From Paenibacillus sp. FSL R5-0912 (GTDB taxonomy: Bacteria > Bacillota > Bacilli > Paenibacillales > Paenibacillaceae), in contig NZ_CP009282.1 in NCBI RefSeq assembly GCF_000758605.1, forward strand, positions 3,472,001-3,536,000: a DNA stretch of 64,000 nucleotides. Reading direction: 5' to 3'. The notes beneath the pieces were generated by a model that saw only the letters and a program-made list of their open reading frames with translations, was not told the DNA's origin and ran no database searches. This document shows positions 26,355 to 35,441 of this stretch, piece after piece. How positions within the stretch are numbered: position 1 is the first letter of the stretch; every line of letters starts with the position of its first letter. The translations under genes and the position numbers were made by a program.

Positions 26355-26435
26355 TTAAGATTGTATCTAGGAAGGACACTGCCGAGCATCTGAATTCTAA
26401 GATAACTCAAGTTCATTCATATAGGAGGACAGTCC

Positions 26436-28283
26436 ATGAGCACAGCGTTATTACAGGAGCTGCATCAGGAGATTAGAAGACTGTATATTGCCGGAAGCGG
26501 GCTGGCGGCTGGAGACTTCCGCCTGAAACGCCTGCTTCCGCAGTTTCAGCAGCTGGGGGAACGCGCACCAGTCTTTAAGAAGCTGGGCGAGGGCGTGGCT
26601 TCATTACTAGAGCCTGACGGTGCTGAAGAGATCGCTCCCGGTGTTCAACTGCAGGAGCTTACGCTGCTGCTGGAGTCGGTGCTGTATACCCAGGGGACAA
26701 CAGCAGTTGACGGAACCCCCGGACCTTTGCCAGCCTTGAGCTTTGAACTTAAGACGAACCAGCCCTACCGCAAGATTGGTGCCGTTCAGCAGGCGCTCAG
26801 CACAACAGGAAGCGGAAGATATGAAATTGTAATTGATGCTTTTAAGGAAGGTGTTTTTCAGGATTTGCGGCTGCTGCCTCCGGCAGTCTCGGCGCTGAAC
26901 GATCCTTATTCGGAACTTGCAGACTTTGCGATGACCGATATTCTTCCGTCGTATGGACCAGACATTGCCGGATTCCTGTTCGAAAGCTTGGATCCAGCCG
27001 GTGGCAGGAGCGAGGTCCGCAAGCTTGAAGTGATCGGCAAGGTGGGAGGAGAGCGGTATCTGAAGGAGATGTTCCGCATCGCCGGAAGCGGCAGTGAAGA
27101 CATCCGGGTAGCCGCTATGAAATGGCTCGCCGGTCATGAGCCGTATGTGGACGCACTCTTGGAGTGGACAACAGATAAGAAGAAGGCCATCCGTGAAGCT
27201 GCCTTCTCGGCGCTGGCAGCAGGCGGTTCGCAGCAGGGCACTGAACGGCTTGTGGAGGCTTTCACGGCGAAAAAGGACCGTGAGATGGTAGCCGGTGTAC
27301 TGGCGGGCAGAGCTTCCGCAGAGGTGTCTGATAAGCTGGCGGCATTGTTCATGGAAGAACTGCAGAAGGCGCCGCAGAATAATGCAGACAAGAAGCTGAC
27401 AGAGTCCGCATGGAATAGCCTTCTTCCATTCTTAACCGCTCTGCGCCATGAGCGGAGCCCGCAGCTGGATGAAGTCTACAGCTATATCCTTCAGGAGTAC
27501 GCCCGGTTCTCCCCGCTCGGCTGGATTCCGCTCATTGACCAGGCAGCCTGGTATAAAGAGAATACTCCGGGCGGAGCTGCACTGGCAGAGCTGGAGGCAC
27601 TGGATAAGCGGAGTGTGCGTTTCCTGCCGAATTACTTCCATGCTGCCCAGCGGGTGATGACGCCCAAGGAGCTGTACAGCAGGTTCGGCGGAACCTTTAT
27701 GGACAAATTGAAAGCGCTAGTGGGCAAAGATTCCAAAGATGCGGCTCAGCGCGCCCAGCTGCTGATAAATACGATTGAGGAGCAGATCGTGGATATCCGC
27801 CGGAGGGCGTATGAGGTAGAGTGGGATGCTGCAGGTATTAGGCAGCCTTACAGCAGGGAGATGCTGTCAGCCGAGGAGATTGCGGCAGACTGGGATTCCC
27901 GCTGGCTGGACTGGTTCATTCAGCATGATGCGGTGAACCTGGCAAGCGCTTTTGCCCGGCCGGGTCATAAGGGCGTGCGGGACTACCTGCTTGGCAAGCT
28001 GCAGGAGCCATTTAAACGCACGACGTATGATCTCCTTGCTAATATTTTCAAGGGTCTGGAGAGGGCGGGGGTGCCGGAGCCGGAGCGTCTTGAGCTGCTG
28101 ATGACAGCCCTGGAGAATAAAAATGTTCATACAGCTTACACCTTTGAGCTCTACTTATTTAAACTGATGGAGCGCTTCCCGGCCAGCTATGCAGGACGTC
28201 TGGAAGCGATTGTCCCTAAATATAGATATGAATGCAAGCAGCAGCTGGAGTATGTGCTGAACAGCTTGAAGAGTGCGCAATAA
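26436..28283 (+). CDS. HEAT-repeat-like solenoid protein of the MoxR cluster
   Basis: A 615-residue protein with no cysteine-rich or catalytic motif. The middle third is made of helical pairs of HEAT type (for example VRKLEVIGKVGGERYLKEMF, DIRVAAMKWLAGHEPYVDAL, KKAIREAAFSALAAGGSQQG), so it should form an alpha-solenoid for protein contacts. AGGAGG precedes the ATG. It lies 81 bases after the SWIM gene and 60 before the ATPase. It occupies the place of E. coli YehI in the equivalent set, although the two are very different in length. Scaffold or adaptor is the most reasonable guess. Confidence 0.8.
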   Translation: MSTALLQELHQEIRRLYIAGSGLAAGDFRLKRLLPQFQQLGERAPVFKKLGEGVASLLEPDGAEEIAPGVQLQELTLLLESVLYTQGTTAVDGTPGPLPALSFELKTNQPYRKIGAVQQALSTTGSGRYEIVIDAFKEGVFQDLRLLPPAVSALNDPYSELADFAMTDILPSYGPDIAGFLFESLDPAGGRSEVRKLEVIGKVGGERYLKEMFRIAGSGSEDIRVAAMKWLAGHEPYVDALLEWTTDKKKAIREAAFSALAAGGSQQGTERLVEAFTAKKDREMVAGVLAGRASAEVSDKLAALFMEELQKAPQNNADKKLTESAWNSLLPFLTALRHERSPQLDEVYSYILQEYARFSPLGWIPLIDQAAWYKENTPGGAALAELEALDKRSVRFLPNYFHAAQRVMTPKELYSRFGGTFMDKLKALVGKDSKDAAQRAQLLINTIEEQIVDIRRRAYEVEWDAAGIRQPYSREMLSAEEIAADWDSRWLDWFIQHDAVNLASAFARPGHKGVRDYLLGKLQEPFKRTTYDLLANIFKGLERAGVPEPERLELLMTALENKNVHTAYTFELYLFKLMERFPASYAGRLEAIVPKYRYECKQQLEYVLNSLKSAQ

Positions 28284-28343
28284 TCCAGGGCGGAAGTAGC
28301 TTAAGAAATCTAATTGAAGAGTTCTTATAAAGGAGAGGTGTTC

Positions 28344-29447
28344 ATGTCGACGGAACAAAGTCAGCTTCAGGATTACATGCGTCTGCCAGCCGAGGTTCTA
28401 TACCGTGAGGAACTGGAGGCCTTACGCAGGGAAGATACAGGCCGTATCCCTGCCGGGTGGCAGATGTCGCCGCGTTCGGTGTTAACGTTCATTGCCGGAG
28501 GCAAGGCGGGCAAGACCGTGATTACCCCGAAATATATCGGTAACACGCGGCTGATCGAGATGGCGGTGGCCACGCTGGTAACAGACCGGGCGCTGCTCCT
28601 GATCGGTGAGCCGGGAACGGCGAAGTCCTGGCTGTCCGAGAATCTGGCGGCTGCGATCTACGGCAACTCGGGCCTGGTTGTGCAAGGGACTGCCGGAACC
28701 AGTGAGGAGCATGTACGTTATTCCTGGAACTATGCCATGCTCCTGGCGAACGGGCCAACGCCGGAGGCGCTGGTCAAGAGTCCGATCATGCGGGCAATGG
28801 AGGATGGCGGCATAGCCCGGTTTGAGGAGATCTCCCGCTGCGCTTCCGAGGTGCAGGATGCGCTGATCTCCATCCTCTCTGAGAAGACGATCTCTGTGCC
28901 AGAGCTGGGCAAGGAGACCAGTGCCCGCAAGGGCTTCTCCATTATTGCCACCGCCAACACGCGTGACCGCGGCGTGAACGAAATGTCAGCGGCGCTCAAG
29001 CGCCGGTTCAACATCATCGTGCTGCCGGCACCGTCTGATCTGGAGACTGAGCTGTCTATCGTGAAGAAGCGGGTTGCAGAGATTGCTTCTTCGTATGAGC
29101 TTCAGGCTTCCGTTCCGGCTGATGAAGCACTGCTCAAGGTAGTGACGATCTTCCGCGAGCTGCGCAGCGGCATGACGCTCGACAAGAAAGAGAAGGTGAA
29201 GACACCGGCCGGTGTAATCTCTACGGCGGAAGCCATCTCCCTGCTGACGAACAGCATGGCCCTGGCAGCCAGCTTCGGCAGCGGAGAATTGACCGACGGG
29301 GATCTGGCTGCCGGCCTGCAGGGGGCTATCGTCAAGGATGACGACAAGGATAAGCTGGTCTGGAAGGAATACCTCGATAATGTAATGAAGAAAAAAGGAG
29401 CGGACTGGCGCGGATTGTATCAAGCCTGCAAGGAGATGAACGAGTGA
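28344..29447 (+). CDS. MoxR-type AAA+ ATPase (YehL-like)
   Basis: A 367-residue AAA+ ATPase, start fixed by AAAGGAGAGG. Walker A is GEPGTAKS (residues 88-95), the Walker B-like strand is GIARFEEISRC, sensor 1 lies in SIIATANTRDRG, and the arginine-finger region is AALKRRFNIIVLP. MoxR ATPases act as oligomeric chaperones that, with VWA partners, insert cofactors or remodel target proteins. The DUF5682 gene starts in its last codons (GTGA overlap) and a VWA gene follows, the classic MoxR-VWA pairing. Confidence 0.93.
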   Translation: MSTEQSQLQDYMRLPAEVLYREELEALRREDTGRIPAGWQMSPRSVLTFIAGGKAGKTVITPKYIGNTRLIEMAVATLVTDRALLLIGEPGTAKSWLSENLAAAIYGNSGLVVQGTAGTSEEHVRYSWNYAMLLANGPTPEALVKSPIMRAMEDGGIARFEEISRCASEVQDALISILSEKTISVPELGKETSARKGFSIIATANTRDRGVNEMSAALKRRFNIIVLPAPSDLETELSIVKKRVAEIASSYELQASVPADEALLKVVTIFRELRSGMTLDKKEKVKTPAGVISTAEAISLLTNSMALAASFGSGELTDGDLAAGLQGAIVKDDDKDKLVWKEYLDNVMKKKGADWRGLYQACKEMNE

Positions 29448-31792
29448 GTGGGGCGACTGTTGCTGCCGGTGTGAATATTTTCGGGGTGCGCCATCTGTCT
29501 CCGGGCGGTGCGAAGCATCTGCTGGAATACTTGGATGAGCTTCAGCCGACCGCTGTCCTGATCGAAGGACCCGGCGATGCCACTGATGAGATCCGCCATT
29601 TGACTCACAACGTAACGAAACCTCCGGTTGCGATTCTGGCCTTCACCGAGGATTTACCTGTGCGGACGGTGCTGTGGCCGTTCGCTGTCTACTCCCCGGA
29701 ATACCAGGGGATGCGATGGGCGAAGGAGCATGGGGCAGAAGCGGAATTCATCGATCTTCCCTCTTCCGTAACCCTGGGTCTGCAGGATGCCCTGCGGCTT
29801 GAATCCGGGAGCAGGCCGTTGCTTAAGCCTGCGGCGGATGAACAAGGTGAGCCTACGGATGATGAGCTGCAGGAGCAGGAATCGGTATACAGCCAGATTG
29901 CCCGGCTCGCCGGTGAGTCTGATTATGATATGTATTGGGAACGCAATTACGAGCATAACGCCAGCAGCGGAGCGTACCGTGCGGCGATACTGGCGTTCTC
30001 TGCCCGGATGCGTGAGCTGTCAGAGTCCCGGGAGCTGATAGAGCAGCCCCGCGAATATGCTTATAACGCGCTGCGCGAAGCTTATATGCGGCGTCAGATC
30101 CGGAGGAAGATTGAAGCCGGCCATCCGCCGGATAAGATAGTAGTGATCTGCGGCGCTTACCATGCTGCGGCCCTCTCAGACCTTGCAGACGGGATGACCG
30201 ACAGCGAGCTGTCGTCACTGCCTACACGCAGCACGAAGCTGACGTTGATGCCGTATTCGTATTACAAGCTCTCTACGATGTCGGGTTATGGTGCAGGCAA
30301 CGGGGCTCCGCATTACTTTGAGCTGATGTGGGAGCTGATGGAGTCCGGCAGGGCTGAGGAGCTGCCGCATCTCTACCTGTCCTCCGTGGCTAGGCAGGTA
30401 CGCGGTTCCGGGACGCACCGCTCCACGGCAGAAGTCATTGAAGCGGTCCGGCTGGCAGAGTCGCTTGCAGCTCTGCACGGCGGGAGCGCGCCTACACTGC
30501 GTGATCTGCGCGATGCCGCCCAGACGCTGCTCGGCCATGGCGACCTCGCGGTTGTTGCCGAATCACTGGCTCGCGTGGATGTCGGTACGGCGATCGGCAG
30601 CCTGGCCGAAGGTGTCAGCCAGACACCGATTCAGGATGACCTGAACCGGCTGCTGAAGCGGTATAAGCTGGAAAAATATAAGTCCACTGTAGCCAGTGAC
30701 CTGGCGCTCGATCTGCGGGAGAACCGCCGGGTGTCAAGCGCGGAAGCGGCCTACCTGGATCTGCACCGTTCCGTGCTGTTTCACAGGCTGGAGCTGCTGG
30801 GCATATCATTCGTGCGGAATATGCCAAGCGGACAGTCCGGGGCAACCTGGGCAGAGCACTGGATTATCCAGTGGTCACCGGAAGTGGAGATTCAGGTAGT
30901 TGAATCGACTCTCCTGGGCGAGACCATTGAAGTCGCTGCAGCTTATGTGCTGAGGGAGAAGCTGCTGGAATGCCGCTCCATTACTGATGCGTCTGCGCTG
31001 ATCCGCATCGCCTGCCAGTGCGCGATGACCTCGCAGATGGAGGAGAGCAGCCGGGTGCTGCAGAGCCTGGCGGTGGACAGCCGCGATGTAGTTGCTATTG
31101 CCGCCGCTGCCCGGGAGCTGGCGACAATTATCGGCTTCGGCGATATCCGCAAGGTGGATACCGCTCCGCTCGTGCCGCTGCTGGAGGAGCTGTTCCGGCG
31201 CGGCTGCCTGTTCCTGCTGGATGCGAGCGGCTGCAACGACGAAGCAGCGGCGCTAATGATCAGCGCCATGAATGAGCTGAACGGCATCTCGCTGGAACAT
31301 AGCGGGACTCTGGATTCTGTCCTGTGGCTTCAGGAGCTGCAGCAGCTGTCACAGCGGGATGACCGTAACCCCCGGCTGTCCGGCTTCGCCTGCGCGATCC
31401 TGATGGAGCGGGCTGCGGTCTCTGCGGAAGATGTGGCCGCAGAGGTGTCGCGCCGGCTGTCTCCGGGTATCCCCGCTGATCTGGGGGCGGGCTGGTTCGA
31501 AGGGCTGTCGATGCGTAACCGCTACGGCCTGCTGTCACGGATGAGCCTGTGGGAGCAGCTGAATGATTACATTAATGCCCTGGACGATGAGGAATTCAAA
31601 CGTGCCCTGGTCTTTCTGCGCCGGGCATTCAGCACTTTCTCTCCCCGGGAGAAGACGATGATCTCCGAGCTTCTGGGTGAGCTGTGGGGGGTTAACACAG
31701 AACAGGCTGCTGAGATACTTACAGGCGAGCTGAAGGAGGAGGAAGCCAAAATGCTGGATGAGCTGAACGATTTTGACTTCGGTGACCTATAG
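29444..31792 (+). CDS. DUF5682-family protein (YehM-like)
   Basis: A 782-residue protein starting at GTG behind AAGGAG and overlapping the ATPase gene by four bases. The N-terminal domain opens GVRHLSPGGAKHLLEYLD then TAVLIEGPGDATDEI, and later shows VVICGAYHAAALSDL near residue 226. This His/Glu pattern (GxRH, VLIEGP, GxxHxxAL) resembles the TIKI/TraB/EreA superfamily of metal-dependent hydrolases; that link is my inference. The C-terminal half is helical without known motifs. It is the largest member of the cluster and the one whose chemistry is least known. Confidence 0.85.
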   Translation: MSGATVAAGVNIFGVRHLSPGGAKHLLEYLDELQPTAVLIEGPGDATDEIRHLTHNVTKPPVAILAFTEDLPVRTVLWPFAVYSPEYQGMRWAKEHGAEAEFIDLPSSVTLGLQDALRLESGSRPLLKPAADEQGEPTDDELQEQESVYSQIARLAGESDYDMYWERNYEHNASSGAYRAAILAFSARMRELSESRELIEQPREYAYNALREAYMRRQIRRKIEAGHPPDKIVVICGAYHAAALSDLADGMTDSELSSLPTRSTKLTLMPYSYYKLSTMSGYGAGNGAPHYFELMWELMESGRAEELPHLYLSSVARQVRGSGTHRSTAEVIEAVRLAESLAALHGGSAPTLRDLRDAAQTLLGHGDLAVVAESLARVDVGTAIGSLAEGVSQTPIQDDLNRLLKRYKLEKYKSTVASDLALDLRENRRVSSAEAAYLDLHRSVLFHRLELLGISFVRNMPSGQSGATWAEHWIIQWSPEVEIQVVESTLLGETIEVAAAYVLREKLLECRSITDASALIRIACQCAMTSQMEESSRVLQSLAVDSRDVVAIAAAARELATIIGFGDIRKVDTAPLVPLLEELFRRGCLFLLDASGCNDEAAALMISAMNELNGISLEHSGTLDSVLWLQELQQLSQRDDRNPRLSGFACAILMERAAVSAEDVAAEVSRRLSPGIPADLGAGWFEGLSMRNRYGLLSRMSLWEQLNDYINALDDEEFKRALVFLRRAFSTFSPREKTMISELLGELWGVNTEQAAEILTGELKEEEAKMLDELNDFDFGDL

Positions 31793-33010
31793 ATGGCGGA
31801 GGATATTAAGGATAACGGGCGGAACGGGGCTGTGTCGCGCTGGAGGCTGATTCTGGGCCAGGAAGCAGAGGAAGCTTTATCCGGCTATGGGGCAGGCGGC
31901 GGGCCTACTCTGACCGAGGAAGAGCGGATTATGGATGCGGCGCTGGCTGCCATCTATAATGAGGCAGGTGCTGACGGGACCTCTCAAGCGGGTTCAAAGG
32001 GCAGGGGGGCGGGATCAGGGCATGCCGCCATTAACCTGTCCAAATGGCTTGGGGACGTGCGCACCTTCTTCCCGGAGGATGTTGTCTCGATTATCCAGAG
32101 TGATGCCATGGAGCGCAAAGGCTGGAAGCAGCTGCTGTTCGAGCCGGAGCTGCTGGCGGCAGTGAAGCCGGATATCCAGCTGGTGGGTACGCTTCTGGCA
32201 CTCAAAGGCAAAATTCCTGAGAAAACAAAGGACACCGCAAGAATGCTAGTCCAGGCACTGGTTGACGAGCTGGTCAAGCTGCTGGAGACGGATATCCGCC
32301 GTGCGGTCACCGGTGCGCTGAACAAGCGCCAGCATTCTCCGCTGCCGTCCCTGAGCGGGCTGGACTGGAAGCGGACGATTGAGCGCAATCTGAAGCATTA
32401 TGATGCAGAGCGGCGGATGATTATCCCCGAGCGGTTCTTTTATTTCGACCGGGCCCGCCGCAGCAAGGAATGGACCGTGATCGTGGACATTGACCAGAGC
32501 GGATCGATGGCCAGCTCTGTTATCTGGGCTTCGGTGATCGGCTCGATCTTCGCCAGCATTCCGGCGCTTAACACGCGCGTGGTTGCTTTTGACACTGAGG
32601 TCGTAGATTTGACTGAGCAATGTGCCAATGATCCTGTAGACATGCTCTTCGGCATTCAGCTTGGCGGCGGCACAGATATCCATAAGTCCGTGAAATATTG
32701 TGAGCAGTTCATTGAGGAGCCGAAGAAGACGCTGTTCATCATTGTTTCCGATCTGTATGAGAACGGCAACCAGGCCGGATTGGTCCGGCGGATGCGTGAG
32801 CTGCGCGAATCCGGTGTGCGGACGATGACACTGCTGGCCCTGTCGGATGAAGGGAAGCCTTCCTACGACGAGCGCCTTGCCGCCCAGCTCACCCGTGACG
32901 GAACCCCTTGCTTTGCTTGTACTCCGGCGTTACTGCCTGTTTTGGTGGAGGGAGCGCTCAAGGGCCAGGATCTCGGTGAATTGTCCAAGCGTCTGGGGAT
33001 GGCGCGATAA
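31793..33010 (+). CDS. VWA-domain protein, CoxE/YehP-like
   Basis: A 405-residue protein starting immediately after the DUF5682 stop, so it depends on coupling. The N-terminal half is helical; the C-terminal half is a von Willebrand factor A domain with a complete metal-ion site: Asp234-x-Ser236-x-Ser238 in VDIDQSGSMA, the Thr in LGGGTDIHKS, and Asp in IIVSDLYENG. VWA partners of MoxR ATPases bind targets in a metal-dependent way. A 122-base gap then separates the cluster from asd. Confidence 0.93.
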   Translation: MAEDIKDNGRNGAVSRWRLILGQEAEEALSGYGAGGGPTLTEEERIMDAALAAIYNEAGADGTSQAGSKGRGAGSGHAAINLSKWLGDVRTFFPEDVVSIIQSDAMERKGWKQLLFEPELLAAVKPDIQLVGTLLALKGKIPEKTKDTARMLVQALVDELVKLLETDIRRAVTGALNKRQHSPLPSLSGLDWKRTIERNLKHYDAERRMIIPERFFYFDRARRSKEWTVIVDIDQSGSMASSVIWASVIGSIFASIPALNTRVVAFDTEVVDLTEQCANDPVDMLFGIQLGGGTDIHKSVKYCEQFIEEPKKTLFIIVSDLYENGNQAGLVRRMRELRESGVRTMTLLALSDEGKPSYDERLAAQLTRDGTPCFACTPALLPVLVEGALKGQDLGELSKRLGMAR

Positions 33011-33132
33011 TTTTTTGCAACAGGAAACACTTACTTTATAATCACATATTGTGTAACATGCATATATCATTTATAATCGGTTATTAAAAAGCACCTATCG
33101 CTAGGCGCTGCTTGAAAGGAAATGAATTTCTT

Positions 33133-34218
33133 ATGTCAAGTAAGTTGAGAGCGGGTATTGTTGGCGGTACCGGTATGGTCGGCCAGCGTTTCATTGCACT
33201 TCTTGAGAATCATCCCTGGTTTCAGGTAACGGCTATTGCCGCGAGTGCGAATTCGGCCGGCAAGACGTACGAGGAGTCCGTCAAAGGCAGATGGAAGCTG
33301 TCCACACCCATGCCGGAGGCCGTTAAGAGCATTATGGTTCAGGACGCCTCCAAGGTGGAGGAAGTGTCTGCGGATGTGGATCTGATCTTCTGCGCTGTAG
33401 ATATGAAGAAAGAAGAAATCAAGGCACTGGAAGAAGCCTACGCACGCACCGGCACTCCGGTTATTTCCAACAATTCCGCGCACCGCTGGACGCCGGATGT
33501 TCCGATGGTGATTCCTGAGATCAATCCTGAGCATCTTGAGGTGATTGCCCAGCAGCGCAAACGTCTGGGTACCGAAACCGGATTTATCGCTGTCAAGCCT
33601 AACTGTTCCATTCAGAGCTACATGCCTACACTGCATGCGCTTCATGATTTCAAGCCTTCGAAGGTAGTTGTGACGACGTATCAGGCGATTTCCGGAGCCG
33701 GTAAAACCTTTGCCGACTGGCCGGACATGGTGGACAACGTGATTCCATTCATCGGCGGCGAAGAAGAGAAGAGCGAGCAGGAGCCATTGCGGATCTGGGG
33801 GAAGGTAACTAAAGAGGGGATTGTCAAAAGCGAACAGCCAGTGATCACGACACAGTGTATTCGTGTACCGGTTGCTGATGGCCATATGGCTGCGGTATTC
33901 GCCTCCTTTGAGCAGAAGCCTAGCAGGGAAGATATTCTGGAACGCTGGAACAGCTTCCAGGGACGTCCTCAGCAGCTGGGACTGCCAAGCGCACCTAAAC
34001 AGTTCATTACCTATTTCGAAGAAGAGAACCGTCCGCAGACCCGTCTGGACCGTGATATTGAGAACGGAATGGGAATTTCAGCAGGCAGACTCCGTGAAGA
34101 TTCACTCTATGACTATAAATTTGTCAGCCTGTCCCACAACACTGTAAGAGGTGCTGCCGGCGGTGCTGTCCTGATCGCTGAGCTGCTGAAGGCCGAAGGT
34201 TATATTCAGCCGAAATAA
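33133..34218 (+). CDS. asd: aspartate-semialdehyde dehydrogenase (archaeal/fungal type)
   Basis: A 361-residue NADPH-dependent enzyme that reduces aspartyl phosphate to aspartate semialdehyde for lysine, threonine, methionine and cell-wall diaminopimelate. The Rossmann start is GIVGGTGMVGQRFIALL and the active Cys158 is in KPNCSIQSY; the substrate-binding QAISGAGK and the His in RVPVADGHMA are present. The KPNCSIQ form and the HRWTPDVP insert place it in the archaeal/fungal branch, not the usual bacterial one. A small hairpin and AAAGGA lie upstream; the gene is monocistronic. Confidence 0.93.
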   Translation: MSSKLRAGIVGGTGMVGQRFIALLENHPWFQVTAIAASANSAGKTYEESVKGRWKLSTPMPEAVKSIMVQDASKVEEVSADVDLIFCAVDMKKEEIKALEEAYARTGTPVISNNSAHRWTPDVPMVIPEINPEHLEVIAQQRKRLGTETGFIAVKPNCSIQSYMPTLHALHDFKPSKVVVTTYQAISGAGKTFADWPDMVDNVIPFIGGEEEKSEQEPLRIWGKVTKEGIVKSEQPVITTQCIRVPVADGHMAAVFASFEQKPSREDILERWNSFQGRPQQLGLPSAPKQFITYFEEENRPQTRLDRDIENGMGISAGRLREDSLYDYKFVSLSHNTVRGAAGGAVLIAELLKAEGYIQPK

Positions 34219-34249
34219 GCAGCAGGAACAACTCCATTTCAATTCGTAT

Positions 34250-34282
34250 TGCAGCCTGCCGGAGCTTCTCCGCGCAGGTTGT
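34250..34282 (+). terminator. possible terminator after asd
   Basis: CAGCCTGC-CGGAG pairs with CTCCG-GCAGGTTG around a short loop; the following T run is broken, so efficiency is uncertain. Confidence 0.45.
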
Positions 34283-34367
34283 TTGCGGTTTTACCTGACA
34301 TTACCCCCGGAATAATGGTAAGATAGAGGAATGCATGACGAAAACTGAATACTGACGGAGTGATATT

Positions 34368-34562
34368 GTGGCAAAAAGTAAAGGCGGCGGCACAGGCAGA
34401 GGGACAGGGAGCAAGGGCTGGACCCGATGGAATAAGACGGCGAAACCCGTGAAGCCGGCAAAAAGCGGACCTCCCGGAAGCCCGGGCACCAAACCGGGAA
34501 CCAAAGGAGCAGGCACTGCCAAGGGCAGCAGCGGCGGCAACAAAACCGGAGGCAGTAAATAA
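34368..34562 (+). CDS. Gly/Lys/Pro-rich low-complexity small protein
   Basis: A 64-residue protein starting at GTG (GGAG upstream) that is almost entirely Gly, Lys, Ser, Thr and Pro, with one short ordered island GWTRWNK near residue 17. Motifs such as GGGTGRGTG, KPGTKGAGT and SSGGNKTGGSK give it a strongly basic, disordered character that would suit nucleic-acid or surface binding. There is no signal peptide. A promoter-like AT region and separate ribosome site support a real gene, but function is unknown. Confidence 0.6.
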   Translation: MAKSKGGGTGRGTGSKGWTRWNKTAKPVKPAKSGPPGSPGTKPGTKGAGTAKGSSGGNKTGGSK

Positions 34563-34607
34563 GGCGGCCATGTGCCCATAAATGGTTTCAAAATATTATT
34601 TCACGCT

Positions 34608-34648
34608 GAAACGGAACCGTCCTTGTTCAAGGACGGAATAACCGTTTC
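34608..34648. repeat. nested perfect hairpin
   Basis: GAAACGG...CCGTTTC (34608-34614 and 34642-34648) encloses CCGTCCTTG...CAAGGACGG (34617-34625 and 34628-34636). There is no T run, so it may be an RNA structure or cruciform rather than a standard terminator. Confidence 0.6.
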
Positions 34649-34720
34649 CACTTGGCAGCATCTGATTTGTAAGTGAATCAGGTGTTCTTTAATATGTAGG
34701 GCAGGAAAGCGGGTACTGGA

Positions 34721-35422
34721 GTGAGAATTAATAAATATATAAGTGAGACAGGCGTATACCCGCGCAGAGAGACGGATCGGCTGATTGCGGCGGGACGGAT
34801 AACCATTAACGGTATAGCCTGTGCAGCGGGGGCCAGTGTAGGGCCTGGTGATACTGTGGCCGTTGACGGCGTTACGCTGAGCCCGGACCCGGAAGAACGG
34901 GTCTATCTGGCTCTTAACAAGCCAGTTGGGATTACCTGTACAGCTGCCCGGCAGGTGGAAGGGAATATCATTGATTATGTCGGTTATCCTTCCCGGATCT
35001 TTGCCGTCGGCAGGCTGGATAAACAGTCCGAAGGACTGATACTCATGACCAATGACGGAGCCGTGGTTAACCGGATGATGCGCTCCGAGCATGGGCATGA
35101 GAAGGAATATAACGTTACGGTGGACAAGCCGGTGACTGAAGCATTCCTTCAGGAGATGTCAGCCGGTGTGGATATTCTCGGGACCCGGACCAAGCCTTGC
35201 CTCACCCGCAGGATCACGGACAACGAGTTTGCGATTGTTTTAACCCAGGGACTGAATCTGCAGATCCGCCGGATGAGCAAAGAACTGGGTTACCGGGTGC
35301 TCCGCCTGGAGCGCATCCGGATCATGCACATTACGCTCAGCGGCCTTGAGCGGGGGCAGTGGAGGCATCTGACTACAGATGAGCTGGCTGAGCTCCACTC
35401 CAGACTGGACGCAGAGAAATAG
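34721..35422 (+). CDS. rluF: RluF/RsuA-family rRNA pseudouridine synthase
   Basis: A 233-residue pseudouridine synthase. An N-terminal S4 RNA-binding domain (about residues 1-50, RINKYISETGVYPRRETDRL) leads to the catalytic domain with the active Asp in AVGRLDKQSEGLILMTNDG and the LTQGLNLQIRRM motif near the end. The family isomerises uridines in rRNA; RluF acts on 23S rRNA. The start is GTG with a weak GGAG. The lipoprotein gene downstream starts 19 bases after its stop and may be co-transcribed. Confidence 0.9.
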   Translation: MRINKYISETGVYPRRETDRLIAAGRITINGIACAAGASVGPGDTVAVDGVTLSPDPEERVYLALNKPVGITCTAARQVEGNIIDYVGYPSRIFAVGRLDKQSEGLILMTNDGAVVNRMMRSEHGHEKEYNVTVDKPVTEAFLQEMSAGVDILGTRTKPCLTRRITDNEFAIVLTQGLNLQIRRMSKELGYRVLRLERIRIMHITLSGLERGQWRHLTTDELAELHSRLDAEK

Positions 35423-35441
35423 GCATTCACAGGAGGATCAA

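Noticed and set aside
24909..33010. A magnesium-chelatase or gas-vesicle (GvpN) system
   Set aside because: The ATPase and VWA proteins are superficially similar to those, but the SWIM, DUF5682 and HEAT partners and the lack of ChlH or Gvp genes exclude both.
33060..33132. A lysine riboswitch before asd
   Set aside because: The upstream region is too short and only a small AAGCA...TGCTT hairpin is present.
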